64,000 bases of DNA from Halobacteriovoraceae bacterium (lineage in GTDB: Bacteria > Bdellovibrionota > Bacteriovoracia > Bacteriovoracales > Bacteriovoracaceae): contig PAMZ01000022.1 in the NCBI GenBank assembly GCA_002707495.1, positions 310,001-374,000 on the forward strand, read 5' to 3'. The stretch's first letter is position 1. Each line of letters opens with the position of its first letter. Positions 42,413-51,986 of this stretch are shown here, piece by piece. The notes under the pieces were generated by a model, which saw only the letters and a list, made by a program, of their open reading frames with translations, had not been told where the DNA came from and ran no database searches. Both the position numbers and the translations under genes were made by a program.

Positions 42413-42895
42413 TTATTGTTTCGTATAATAATATACTGGGTAATCCCCTGCACTGTCACAAGAGTATTTAGTAATTGTGTTTGGGTTATAAATTTCAAGT
42501 TTATTTCCTGAAACTTTGTAGGTAAATTCACCAAACTCTTCAACTCCAAATAGTTTCGACTTCAAAATTCTTGTCCAAGCGGGATTATTACAAGCGACAG
42601 ATTCATTGGGAAGATCACCTTCAAGTTTTCCTTCAGCCGTATAAGTGAACTTTCCCTTATTAATTTGAGTGCAATCAAGTTTGAATGGAGCCCAGCTTCC
42701 AGACTTCGCCTTAGCTGTCATGATCCATGAGGTCTCTTCAACATCTAAGAGTATGGTATAGACCATAAAGCGGCCTCCAAGTTTAAGTTCTTTTCCTGTC
42801 TTACATTGAATTTTATCCACTTTATATCTCCCAACTGGGATATTGGCTAAAACTGTTGTGGAAACTAACATCATTAAAAGGGCTACGATTCTCAT
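42413..42895 (-). CDS. Small secreted protein downstream of the haem receptor
   Basis: A 160-residue exported protein with a signal peptide cut after VLA. It contains four Cys residues and a beta-rich, lipocalin-like pattern (GRYKVDKIQCKTGKELKLGG opening, then strands with FTYTAEGKLEGDL). The family is not recognised. It lies eight bases after the TonB-dependent receptor gene and is probably co-transcribed, so a role in binding the receptor's ligand is possible but unproven. Confidence 0.65.
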   Translation of the reverse strand: MRIVALLMMLVSTTVLANIPVGRYKVDKIQCKTGKELKLGGRFMVYTILLDVEETSWIMTAKAKSGSWAPFKLDCTQINKGKFTYTAEGKLEGDLPNESVACNNPAWTRILKSKLFGVEEFGEFTYKVSGNKLEIYNPNTITKYSCDSAGDYPVYYYTKQ

Positions 42896-42903
42896 AATTT
42901 CTC

Positions 42904-44865
42904 CTATAGGGTTTTTACTTTGTAAGTAATTGCTAATTTATAATCTTCTCGTGCTTCAAATAAAAAAGAAGCATGTCTTCTGTATTCTTGGTTTGTGAAA
43001 TTATCTACGCGAAAATCCACTTGAAAGTCATTTATTTTTTTACTGGCATAAATATTGTGAATAAAATAACTATTTGTCTTATCCGTTCTTTGAATCGTTT
43101 GAGGATTCACTCTATGTTGCTCTAAAGCATAACTACCCAAATAACCAAAAGTCAGTCCATAGCGATCTAGAAAATAGTTAAACTTAAAATTATACTGATC
43201 TGCCGGGAGGTCCTCTAGCCAGAGATCCTCGCTCTCATTTCTTCCTCTGATTTGCGAATAACCTATTCCTGTTTCATAGGCGTCATATAGAACGCTAAGT
43301 TCTAACTCTCCACCATATAATGAGGCTTCATCAATATTTACAAATTGAGTTGTACCATCAATCGGATCGAGAATTGAACGATCAATTCGTCTTAAAATAA
43401 TATAATCATTAAAATCATTTTCATAAGCACTGGCCTTAAAAGTGACTTGTCCATTTCCTCCGTCAAAAAAATCTTGATACTTAAGTTTTAACTCTCTTGA
43501 TAATGAAGTCTCCTCTTTGAGGTCTTCGTTGGGAAGAAAGAAATTATCGCGGATGATAAAACCGTCTCCAGGACTATGAAGACCTGAGGGATAGACTTCG
43601 TTGAGCCTGGGGGCACGATATCCTTGAGATACAGAGGCAATCGTTTGAAATTTTGACGTCCATTTCGTCTTTAAAATCAATGCACTTGATAAAGCGCTGT
43701 CAGATTTCGCATCGAAATCCCCTCCAGCTTGCATGCTATAGGTATTCCACCTAAGGCCTGGAGTCAGAGTATTTTTTTCACCTAATGAAATATCGTTTTT
43801 AGCATAGAGAACGGTGTTACGACTTTGAGCGCTAGGATAAGATTCAATTTCTTCACCGTCCCAATCTGAACTAAGTTGGTCATTAAAAACTTCCCCACCA
43901 ATGGTCCATCGATTCACTTTATAATCAAGTTTTGCACCCAGAGTCTCTATTCTTCTCGTTTTTGTTTCTTGGCTTGCCTCTTCTGTCTTTTCAATTCCAA
44001 AACCATTAAAATAAGCTTGGCCTGCCAATTGGCCTTTGGCGATATTTGTCTCATATTCAAAAGCGAGAGTCGTTCTTGTTATAGTGTTCTCGGAGAGAAG
44101 CTCTTGAATTTCACGAGGAGGATTTAAAGTGGGATCGGTGGGAGCATTATCTTTTCTTTGAAAAGCCTCTAGTTTAATTCCAAATTTTTTATACTTATTT
44201 TTTATGAGAACTGATTGATCTTCGAAACTGGAAAATGTCAGAGTTTCTCCATTACTCAATTGAAGATTTTTAGCAGTGGTAGAACTCATACTGACGAGAC
44301 CAGAGCGATCTTTTTCTTTGAAGGCGTATTTTCCATTAAAAGAATTTTCCGCATTGGCACTTGCGTAGCGGGTTTTAAATTCTCCTCCCTCTTTAGCACC
44401 AGGTCTTAAGAGGTCCTTAGCATCTTTTGTCACAAAATTTACTCCGCCTCCCAAACTGCCCGAGTTTGAAATATCACTACTTGAAGTAAAAATATCGACG
44501 ACTTTTAAATTTTCTGTATCTAAGCCAATCATAGAATTATGACCTGTTTGAAAATTTTGTCTGGCTCCATCAATTGAGACAAAGATTTTATTTTGATCAA
44601 GTCCTCGAACTTGGGGGGCTTCACCTGAACTTCGTGGACCTCTGGCAGTTGTAGCAACAGGTGAAAGTCTTAATATATCATCGATACTGGCAGCGCCAGC
44701 CTTAACTGTATCCAATTCTTGTGAGTCTAGGTTTTCTTGGCTTGCCTCTCCTTTTGAGTTTTCGATGTCAACCAGAGGGCTTTGAGTGTGCAAGATCCCT
44801 TCTAGCTCAACCGAATAGGCGTATGGCACAAAGCAAAATAAAAGGGGAAGAAGCCTGATTCTCAT
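42904..44865 (-). CDS. TonB-dependent receptor, haem/haemoglobin type
   Basis: A 653-residue outer-membrane receptor with a signal peptide to about residue 18. The plug domain (about 40-165) shows APQVRGLDQNKIFVSIDGAR, a RQNFQTGH stretch and GSLGGGVNFVTKDAKDLLRPG, like haem and haemoglobin receptors. The barrel has the FRAP-like YRAPRLNEVYP and a PNEDLKEETS segment near residue 430, and ends in YKLAITYKVKTL. It probably imports haem or an iron chelate using TonB energy. The TonB-like gene lies directly upstream. Confidence 0.85.
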   Translation of the reverse strand: MRIRLLPLLFCFVPYAYSVELEGILHTQSPLVDIENSKGEASQENLDSQELDTVKAGAASIDDILRLSPVATTARGPRSSGEAPQVRGLDQNKIFVSIDGARQNFQTGHNSMIGLDTENLKVVDIFTSSSDISNSGSLGGGVNFVTKDAKDLLRPGAKEGGEFKTRYASANAENSFNGKYAFKEKDRSGLVSMSSTTAKNLQLSNGETLTFSSFEDQSVLIKNKYKKFGIKLEAFQRKDNAPTDPTLNPPREIQELLSENTITRTTLAFEYETNIAKGQLAGQAYFNGFGIEKTEEASQETKTRRIETLGAKLDYKVNRWTIGGEVFNDQLSSDWDGEEIESYPSAQSRNTVLYAKNDISLGEKNTLTPGLRWNTYSMQAGGDFDAKSDSALSSALILKTKWTSKFQTIASVSQGYRAPRLNEVYPSGLHSPGDGFIIRDNFFLPNEDLKEETSLSRELKLKYQDFFDGGNGQVTFKASAYENDFNDYIILRRIDRSILDPIDGTTQFVNIDEASLYGGELELSVLYDAYETGIGYSQIRGRNESEDLWLEDLPADQYNFKFNYFLDRYGLTFGYLGSYALEQHRVNPQTIQRTDKTNSYFIHNIYASKKINDFQVDFRVDNFTNQEYRRHASFLFEAREDYKLAITYKVKTL

Positions 44866-44917
44866 GGCGAGATCTTAGCAAAAAAAACTCAAAATTTGTC
44901 ATAAAACGGTAGAGATT

Positions 44918-45487
44918 TTATTGATAAGAAATCACGACTGTAATAGGAATTTGGTCTAGCTCCAATTCACTTGGCATCATGGGAATCTCTTCCACCGCTT
45001 CCATAGTTGCAAGCGCAGACTGATCAAGTTGTGGATATGTCGAGGTTTTAAGAACCCTTACCCCTTCAATAATATTGGGCTTTTTAAGCAGAAAGTATAA
45101 TCCCACATCTCCTTTAAGGCGCAGCCTTTTTGCCATGCGTAACTTTATTTTTTTCCTCATGATCGCCTCTCTGACTTGCGAGAGATATTTAGCAAGAATT
45201 TTATCTGAACCTTTCGTTTCTTTAACCTTCGACTTGCTAGCTTGAGACACCTGCTTTTTTTTCAGCTGTTCTTTTTTTATTTTTCGTTTTCCCTTCTTTG
45301 ATACAGGCTTTGGAGGTGTCATGCGAGTTGGTTCTTTATAGACTGATAGACGAATCTTAATGGCAGCCTGGCCTTGTTTTTTGGCGTAAACCTCTTTTTT
45401 TTGAACAATGACACCAGTCAAACCTAAAAATAAAAGCCCATGCAAGATGAGAGAAATAAAAAGAGAAATAAATAGATTTTTAGACAC
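44918..45487 (-). CDS. TonB-like energy transducer
   Basis: A 189-residue protein. It has one N-terminal membrane anchor (about residues 8-30), a Lys-rich periplasmic linker with PTRMTPPKPVSKKGKRK instead of the usual Pro-rich spacer, and a short C-terminal TonB-like domain (GVRVLKTSTYPQLDQSALAT). TonB carries energy from the inner membrane to outer-membrane receptors. ExbB and ExbD are not in the window. It is located 52 bases upstream of the receptor gene on the same strand. Confidence 0.75.
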   Translation of the reverse strand: MSKNLFISLFISLILHGLLFLGLTGVIVQKKEVYAKKQGQAAIKIRLSVYKEPTRMTPPKPVSKKGKRKIKKEQLKKKQVSQASKSKVKETKGSDKILAKYLSQVREAIMRKKIKLRMAKRLRLKGDVGLYFLLKKPNIIEGVRVLKTSTYPQLDQSALATMEAVEEIPMMPSELELDQIPITVVISYQ

Positions 45488-45570
45488 AATTATTTATAAA
45501 TAAAAAAAGGACTATTGATAAGGACAATTTTTTTAATATGAATAAACATAGCTCTAAAAGGTGGCCTATA

Positions 45571-46962
45571 TTAGTTAAGCTGAAGGGAATTAATATCAAA
45601 CCCATCCTTTGAAGGACCATTAGGGGTTATATCTTTAATGACCAATTTATCTAAGCGACAACCAGTATAGCTTCTATCTTCGTCGTCTTGATCAAAAGTA
45701 TAATTAAAAGCTTCAGAAGTTTTTACAGTACCAATTGATTGAGTTCGATTCAGCTCTTCTTCATAACAATCTTGTAATTTAACGATGACCTTTACGACTT
45801 CTGGATAGCTTTGGGCATTAACATTATTCCAACTAATTTCTTGAAAGGATAATGTTTTATTTTCAATTTCCATTAGTCCAGCCTGTCCATCTAATTGGCA
45901 AGACAATATTAATTTTCCTTTGATCCCTATTGAGAAAAAATTGATTTTGCCATTTTGAGCAGCCTCTTGGGTAAAGATATTCGAAGTGTCTCTTCTATTA
46001 GAAGCTACTGACTCACCCTTAGTTGCTTTTACAATAGCTGTCTCATCTAAATCACAATTTTTGTCAGTGTCAATTTCACCAATAACGCATTTTTTAAATC
46101 CTCTAGAGTTTTTCCTAAATTTCTCTGAGCAGATTTGATAATCATCCACCGGGCCAAGGTTGAATATTTTAATATCGTCGATCAATATTCCATGACTATT
46201 GGGGAGTCCATTATCTCTTAAAACCAATTTTGAGTATTTATGAATAGCCGTCATCTCGAGTTCTACAATTTCAAATGCATCAAACACTGGATCAAATTTT
46301 TCAAAGCTCGATCCAAATCTTACCACCAGGTCGCGATAGGACTTATCCGTCATCTGCCCATATTTTCTCATCTGGTATCGGAGTTGAACTTTGTACCTAT
46401 AACCAATTTCTGTCTTAATAAATGAGCTTAAGCTTACAGCTGCCGGCTCATTGCCGTTTACACCACAATGACCTAGATCTGAATCAAGTTCAGCAATTCT
46501 ATTTTGAGAATTGCCACTGGTATAAACCGACTCTTTTCCCACCTCTAATTTAGGCGCGCAAATCGAATTGGCAAAATCTCGAGTCATCTCACTTCGTTCA
46601 TAGCCGAGTCTGTCTGCCATTAATTTTCTGGTTCTCGCAGTCCACTCTATATTAAAGAGAAGTTTATCCTGATCCTGATAATCGTCTTTAGCTGAATTGT
46701 GATTCAAACCAAAGTCTACTAATGACCAATTACCACCAGAGCTAAACTCTTCAAAATTTTGTTCGGCAACGAGAACCGGTTCGAAGTTTGTGGTTGAATC
46801 AGCGGACGAATCCTGCCCGTTGTCTTCTTCTTGTGGATTTTCGATTTCAATTGCGGGTGCTTCAACAAATGAATCATCTTCTTTAGAATCTTTTTTACTC
46901 TTTCGCGTGCATGCTACAGTAGTAATTAGGCTTAATAGTAGTAAAAATTTGATAGCTTTCAT
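45571..46962 (-). CDS. Large hypothetical lipoprotein
   Basis: A 463-residue lipoprotein. I chose ATG 46962, which has GGGGAAG upstream and opens a lipoprotein signal with lipobox TTVAC near residue 18; the longer frame has a non-matching extension. A Lys/Asp/Glu-rich linker follows. The middle (NWSLVDFGLNHN...GYRYKVQLRYQMRKYG...LIDDIKIF) has the feel of a carbohydrate-binding jelly-roll such as DUF642-type domains. The C-terminus has Cys pairs and a beta-rich fold. The function is unknown. Confidence 0.6.
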   Translation of the reverse strand: MKAIKFLLLLSLITTVACTRKSKKDSKEDDSFVEAPAIEIENPQEEDNGQDSSADSTTNFEPVLVAEQNFEEFSSGGNWSLVDFGLNHNSAKDDYQDQDKLLFNIEWTARTRKLMADRLGYERSEMTRDFANSICAPKLEVGKESVYTSGNSQNRIAELDSDLGHCGVNGNEPAAVSLSSFIKTEIGYRYKVQLRYQMRKYGQMTDKSYRDLVVRFGSSFEKFDPVFDAFEIVELEMTAIHKYSKLVLRDNGLPNSHGILIDDIKIFNLGPVDDYQICSEKFRKNSRGFKKCVIGEIDTDKNCDLDETAIVKATKGESVASNRRDTSNIFTQEAAQNGKINFFSIGIKGKLILSCQLDGQAGLMEIENKTLSFQEISWNNVNAQSYPEVVKVIVKLQDCYEEELNRTQSIGTVKTSEAFNYTFDQDDEDRSYTGCRLDKLVIKDITPNGPSKDGFDINSLQLN

Positions 46963-47089
46963 GCTTCCCCTTTTACGAGTTCCTACCCATATAGAAGCAA
47001 AAGAAATGCCAAGAAACCTACGAGATTCCAACTATTTATTTGGTGTTAAAATGTACTTAATAATCAAATTGGCCTCAAATCCAACAAAT

Positions 47090-47800
47090 TTAGCCTACCG
47101 GGCGATGCTCACCTTCGACGGCTCGATCTTCAATCCCTAGTATAGATTCAATCTCTTTTTCCAGGGTCAAGGCCAGCTCATAATTCGGAATTCCTCGCAT
47201 AAGCAAGAACTCCTCAGCATTCTTTTTTGCCATAAGCTTGTATTGATACACAGGACTATGATTTTGTCGGTACGCCACATACATAACAATATAGAGTTGA
47301 TTGATATCATTGGTGGAAAGGTCTTTTTTATCTCCAAACCAAGGAAGCGGTCTAGATAAAATTGAAATTTTTCCTCCACCAATTCTTATATACGTTTTAT
47401 TGAAAAAACCTGATAAAGCCCAATAGCCAGTAATAAAACCAACTGTGGGATGAGTGATCCCTAAGATATAGGCTGGATTGAATTCATCAAATTGTATTTT
47501 CCCAGAAGCTATCAATCCAAAAATCACAGTCCAAGTTATTCCATTCCAAAAAACGGCAAAAAGAAGAGCAAAATAATTTTTCTTCCACTTATAACTTAGT
47601 GTCATTCCTCGATGATCTTGGTAACGAGTCAAGGATTGACTGTCGACCCTCGCAAATTTATCAATCCGCCTGGTCTTTAATGAATCAGTTTGAATAGCTA
47701 CATAAGCATCACAAGAAGGACAATTAAAAAAGTTCTTTTTTTCCAAACGACTCTCTTGGCCTAATGGCCAGTCGCACTTGGGACAATTTTCAATAATCAT
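47090..47800 (-). CDS. Zinc-ribbon membrane protein
   Basis: A 236-residue protein. An N-terminal zinc ribbon (NCPKCDWPLG at residue 5 and NCPSCDAYV at residue 26, two CxxC pairs) precedes two membrane helices (about 76-98 and 108-130) and a C-terminal cytosolic domain of ~100 residues. This layout is seen in hypothetical proteins of several Gram-negatives. The function is unknown. It is divergent from radD with a 71-base gap. Confidence 0.65.
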   Translation of the reverse strand: MIIENCPKCDWPLGQESRLEKKNFFNCPSCDAYVAIQTDSLKTRRIDKFARVDSQSLTRYQDHRGMTLSYKWKKNYFALLFAVFWNGITWTVIFGLIASGKIQFDEFNPAYILGITHPTVGFITGYWALSGFFNKTYIRIGGGKISILSRPLPWFGDKKDLSTNDINQLYIVMYVAYRQNHSPVYQYKLMAKKNAEEFLLMRGIPNYELALTLEKEIESILGIEDRAVEGEHRPVG

Positions 47801-47871
47801 AAGGGGTTATCGGAATAAACTTTCAAAACCTTGATCATGACATAGTGATGGTTTTTAGCTAGTCTAGGAAC

Positions 47872-49620
47872 ATGTTTAAATTACGTCCCTACCAACAGGA
47901 AGCTGTAGATAATACGATTGAGTATTTCAAAAAATCTCGTGATCCAGCTGTCATTGTACTTCCAACAGGAGCAGGGAAAAGTCTTGTGGTAGCTGAGCTT
48001 GCCAAAATCGCTCGAGGTAGAGTTCTCGTTCTGGCCCATGTTAAAGAACTAGTAGAACAAAATTACCAAAAATATCAATCTTATGGTCTCGAAGCTGGAA
48101 TCTATTCTGCAGGACTACAAAAAAAAGAAAGCCACCAAAAGGTTATCTTCGGAAGTATTCAATCAGTAGCGCGAGCAGATCAAAACTTTTTTGAAGATTT
48201 TACTATTCTCATCGTCGATGAATGTCACAGAGTCAATAGCGAAGGTGAAACTCAATACGGGCAGGTGATTGAAAAGCTAAAGAAGGCAAATCCTGGACTT
48301 TGTATTTTGGGATTGACTGCTACTCCTTATCGTCTGGGTATGGGCTGGATTTATGAGTATTCTTTTGAAGGAGAAATGAAGTCTCAAGAAAAAAAGTTTT
48401 TCAAACATTGTCTCTATGAACTCTCGCTTGAGTATATGATTAAAAATAAATATCTCACTTCTCCCGTAAAAATTGATCTTCCTGTCACAAGTTATGATTT
48501 TTCACAAATTAGTGAGAGTGGGAAACTTTACTCCATCTCGGAAGTGGAAGAATTATTAAAACAGCAAAAAAGACTTACCCCCCTTATTATTAATAATATT
48601 ATCGATATCACAGAAAACTATAACAGAAAGGGGGTGATGATTTTCAGTAGTACAGTAAACCATGCCAAAGAAATCCTCTCCTACCTTCCCGAGAATGAGG
48701 CCGCCATTATCACCGGCGACACTGATCGAGCTCAAAGAGATCAAATCATCGAAGACTTCAAATCTATGAAGTTTAAATATCTCGTGAATGTTTCTGTTTT
48801 AACTACTGGTTTTGATGCTCCTCATGTAGATGTCATTGCGATCCTTCGCCCTACAGAATCAGTAAGTCTCTACCAACAAATAATTGGAAGAGGTTTAAGA
48901 TTACATCCGGGCAAAAAGGATTGTTATATTCTCGACTACACCGGGCTTGGACATGATATATACTCTCCAGAAATAAGTGATAAAAAACCCAGTAAAGAGT
49001 CTGTTCCAGTTATCGTCCCTTGCCCAGTATGTAGTTTTGATAATTATTTTTGGGGAATTACGGATGATGAAGGTAATATGATGGAGCATTACGGACGAAA
49101 ATGTAGAGGGGCCACTCATGATGCTCATACATTAGAAATCACTCCCTGCGGACACAGGTTTCGATTTAAATTGTGTCCTAGTTGTGGAACTGAAAATGAT
49201 ATCACAGCTAGAGACTGTGAGAATTGCAAAGCTGTTTTAATTGATGCTGACTCGAAACTGCGTCAAGCTAAGCTATCCAAAGATGCTCATATCTTAAAGC
49301 CAGATTCTGTCGAGATGAGTGAGCGGAAAGATAAAAATGGAAATATCTTTCTTGAAATCAAATACTTTGATTATGATGCAAAATACTTAGCTGAATATCA
49401 CTATATAAACAATCCAACGAGTCTTAAAAAATTTAGTGTTAATTTTTTAAGATCTCACTTAAAGCGACCTGAACTCACCTTTGTTCCAGCCAACCCAAAA
49501 GAAGTCATTAAGTATCAAAGACTATATCGAGTTCCAGCTTTTATCATCGCTCGAAAAAATGGAAAGTTTTGGAAGATTACTGAAAAAATTTTCTCTGAAG
49601 AATTAAGTCATCGCTATTAA
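47872..49620 (+). CDS. radD: DNA-repair ATPase RadD
   Basis: A 582-residue superfamily 2 helicase-like protein, collinear with E. coli RadD/YejH (586 residues). [12 protein letters not shown] and the Walker [16 protein letters not shown] start the protein, followed by LIVDECHR (about residue 113), [34 protein letters not shown] split around residue 310, and [14 protein letters not shown]. Several CxxC pairs (about 383-455) form the zinc-binding region. RadD processes branched DNA and aids RecA-driven repair. Its visible similarity to the gammaproteobacterial protein is unusually high for this distance. Confidence 0.95.
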   Translation: MFKLRPYQQEAVDNTIEYFKKSRDPAVIVLPTGAGKSLVVAELAKIARGRVLVLAHVKELVEQNYQKYQSYGLEAGIYSAGLQKKESHQKVIFGSIQSVARADQNFFEDFTILIVDECHRVNSEGETQYGQVIEKLKKANPGLCILGLTATPYRLGMGWIYEYSFEGEMKSQEKKFFKHCLYELSLEYMIKNKYLTSPVKIDLPVTSYDFSQISESGKLYSISEVEELLKQQKRLTPLIINNIIDITENYNRKGVMIFSSTVNHAKEILSYLPENEAAIITGDTDRAQRDQIIEDFKSMKFKYLVNVSVLTTGFDAPHVDVIAILRPTESVSLYQQIIGRGLRLHPGKKDCYILDYTGLGHDIYSPEISDKKPSKESVPVIVPCPVCSFDNYFWGITDDEGNMMEHYGRKCRGATHDAHTLEITPCGHRFRFKLCPSCGTENDITARDCENCKAVLIDADSKLRQAKLSKDAHILKPDSVEMSERKDKNGNIFLEIKYFDYDAKYLAEYHYINNPTSLKKFSVNFLRSHLKRPELTFVPANPKEVIKYQRLYRVPAFIIARKNGKFWKITEKIFSEELSHRY

Positions 49621-50294
49621 ATATGACGATTATTTCGAAAACGTAGTACCTTCTCCCCTAGAATTTCTAGCCCTCTAAAAAAGCCAATACGATCTAGCAA
49701 TGGATTAAGTCTTCCGTGGGTAATATTGTATGATCTGTCATGAGGATAACGATGATGAACTAAGTGTTCAGATTTCTGGGTAATAACTCGCCATGCTTGC
49801 AGTCTATCTACGATTTGAGGGACTTGATTTTGATGCGCCCATTTATGAAACTGGTTGGTCAAAGATGTCCATATATTTAAAAGGCAAATACCCACAACAA
49901 CCTGAGCAGAAATTTCATTTTCAAACAAAAGAACTAATAAGAGAACTGGTATTCCTATAAAAAAGTTATTCCCGTTGGTTTCGATCCAATCATGTCTCGT
50001 AATTGATTTCGGATCTAGATGATGCTCGTGAAAGGAGCGAATGAAAGTATTACCAATGATTGGCCAGTCTACCTTTCCAAAAGTATCTGCAAACCAATGT
50101 ACGAACCCGGAAATAATATCGGCCAGTAGCCAGGTCATAACGAGCAAGACAATATAAGACCAAATTGATAATGGGTAAGCCCCTAAAAGATAACAGCTAA
50201 GGACCAAGTTGATTCCGATAGAGATCAACTCAAATGCTCTGATATAGCGGGTATATCCTGCTCTCAATTTCTCTAATTCTTGCTTCTTATCCAT
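49617..50294 (-). CDS. carF: Plasmanylethanolamine desaturase, CarF/PEDS1 (TMEM189) type
   Basis: A 225-residue membrane enzyme with about four hydrophobic segments and His-rich boxes: [16 protein letters not shown] (about residue 58), FHEHHLDP (about 88) followed by [18 protein letters not shown] (about 145) and [18 protein letters not shown] (about 177). These match the Kua/TMEM189/CarF family. Members introduce the vinyl-ether bond that turns plasmanyl lipids into plasmalogens; in Myxococcus CarF links this to light and singlet-oxygen response. It converges with radD with a four-base overlap. Confidence 0.88.
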   Translation of the reverse strand: MDKKQELEKLRAGYTRYIRAFELISIGINLVLSCYLLGAYPLSIWSYIVLLVMTWLLADIISGFVHWFADTFGKVDWPIIGNTFIRSFHEHHLDPKSITRHDWIETNGNNFFIGIPVLLLVLLFENEISAQVVVGICLLNIWTSLTNQFHKWAHQNQVPQIVDRLQAWRVITQKSEHLVHHRYPHDRSYNITHGRLNPLLDRIGFFRGLEILGEKVLRFRNNRHI

Positions 50295-50315
50295 AACGAT
50301 CTATAATTATAGGGT

Positions 50316-50939
50316 ATGCTATACAATCAAAAAATAAAGGATATTCTTACCCTTTTAACCTTCTACGCTGTCCTATACAAATCAGCTAATTATATATTTA
50401 TTGGAGAGGCGACTGAGATCAAGCCAACTTTTATAGACAGGTTTTGGTCATTTAATCCTCACTGGATTTGGATTTATCTTTCAAGTTTTATAACGGTACC
50501 TCTCTCCTATTATTTTTGGTTTCATAAAAAACGCGAAGACTTTATCTTTAGTTTTGGATTACTCACCTTTACAAGCTTCTTAATCTTTGTGTTTTATCCA
50601 ACTTATATTCCTCGTAGTCATTACTTACCTGACGACATGTCACCTCTGTATGAGCTGATTTTTCAAACTCTTCATACTGCAGATGGAGTCACAAATTGTT
50701 TACCAAGCCTGCATGTAAGCACTGCCTTTTTTGTTGCTTGGTGGAGTTATGATATAAAAAAAATATACTTTCCCTATTTTCTCGTTTATGCAATAGCCGT
50801 AACCATATCAACAATGACTGTTAAGCAGCATTACTTCTACGATGGACTTGGTGGTTTTATTTTGAGTTTGTTGATTGTCTTTGGATGGAGATATTTTAGA
50901 AAAAGAGAGGGAATAAATCCCTCTCTCGAAAAAGTATAA
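50316..50939 (+). CDS. PAP2-family membrane phosphatase or transferase
   Basis: A 207-residue integral membrane protein with about six helices. The PAP2 motifs are present as CLPSLHVSTAF (about residue 128) and KQHYFYDGLGG (about 168), as in PAP2_3/inositol-phosphorylceramide-synthase-like proteins. The likely role is lipid phosphate hydrolysis or head-group exchange. It is divergent from the CarF-type gene with 21 bases between starts, so the pair shares one promoter region. Confidence 0.8.
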   Translation: MLYNQKIKDILTLLTFYAVLYKSANYIFIGEATEIKPTFIDRFWSFNPHWIWIYLSSFITVPLSYYFWFHKKREDFIFSFGLLTFTSFLIFVFYPTYIPRSHYLPDDMSPLYELIFQTLHTADGVTNCLPSLHVSTAFFVAWWSYDIKKIYFPYFLVYAIAVTISTMTVKQHYFYDGLGGFILSLLIVFGWRYFRKREGINPSLEKV

Positions 50940-50942
50940 TGA

Positions 50943-51884
50943 TTATTTGCGTGCGTAGTAAACCATTGGAGTGTGTCTACTCTCGCCTCTTTTCTCGCAA
51001 TAACTATAGACTGTCATTTTTTTAGTTTGAGTGAAAACAGCTATAATATCACCTCTTTTTTGTTCACAAGTTTGAGCGTCAGCATAAGTTGTTCCTTTAT
51101 ACTCTTTAATTGCAGGAATAACACTTGCACTCTCGTCTAAATAGACTAAAAACTCTCTTACAGACTCATAACCAGAACAAAACTGATGACTCAATCTAAT
51201 ATCTGCGTCGGCAAAATCTCTCTCAATAGTAGTTCTTTGGCTTAAGCAATTGTTTTGTACTTCTCTACCTCTGATTACATTTAATTTTTTACTATAAACT
51301 GAAAGGTAGAAAAACTCAGGCCGATAGTATTTACCATCACGTCTGATAGTTTCAAACTCTCTACAATTTGAAATTAATGTGGTCATTCCATAATCAGCGA
51401 CAACTTTCTCAATTTTCTTTAACTCGCCCATACATTGTGCTTCAGTTTTAAATTGCGCATTTAAACCAAGGTTTCTCATAACGGAATAGGTATTATCGAT
51501 ATAATCAAATCTATAAGTTCTTCCTTGGCAGAAAGATGCAATAAAAAGATTTTTACTTTGACTAAAAATAGTCGAGCTCAATGCTGCTTGAGCTTCACAA
51601 ACTTCAGAAGATTTAAACTGATGTCTAAAACGATCGATATAAGTCGTTATGGGTGCTTCGTACTTCATATTTATTTGAACAAAGCGATCACCGTACATCT
51701 GACAACCACCATCAATAACCATGGCGCCTTCAATTGAATTGATAACATTTGAAATTCTAGAGAACTCTTGTTCACATTGTGCCTGATTTTCTAGACTGAA
51801 TACTTGTCCTTGGTACTCTCTTATTGAACTATCAGCAAAAGCAGCTGTTGATAGCAATAATAAACTTACGATTAAAGCTTTCAT
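50943..51884 (-). CDS. Secreted protein with three Cys-containing repeats
   Basis: A 313-residue exported protein (signal peptide cut after AFA). Three loosely similar units of ~95 residues each begin with an aligned Cys after a charged helix (QAQCEQEFSRI, EAQCMGELKKI, AQTCEQKRGDI). Each has a second Cys. The family is not recognised; the function is unknown. It converges on the PAP2 gene with a three-base gap. Confidence 0.6.
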   Translation of the reverse strand: MKALIVSLLLLSTAAFADSSIREYQGQVFSLENQAQCEQEFSRISNVINSIEGAMVIDGGCQMYGDRFVQINMKYEAPITTYIDRFRHQFKSSEVCEAQAALSSTIFSQSKNLFIASFCQGRTYRFDYIDNTYSVMRNLGLNAQFKTEAQCMGELKKIEKVVADYGMTTLISNCREFETIRRDGKYYRPEFFYLSVYSKKLNVIRGREVQNNCLSQRTTIERDFADADIRLSHQFCSGYESVREFLVYLDESASVIPAIKEYKGTTYADAQTCEQKRGDIIAVFTQTKKMTVYSYCEKRGESRHTPMVYYARK

Positions 51885-51986
51885 TATAATCTCTCCCTTG
51901 TTTTTGAGTGAACAGATTCTATCTAGGGCAGAAAGACCATGTCAATTGAAGCTGCGCACAACCGCACTTTATGCTATGATAAAGGG

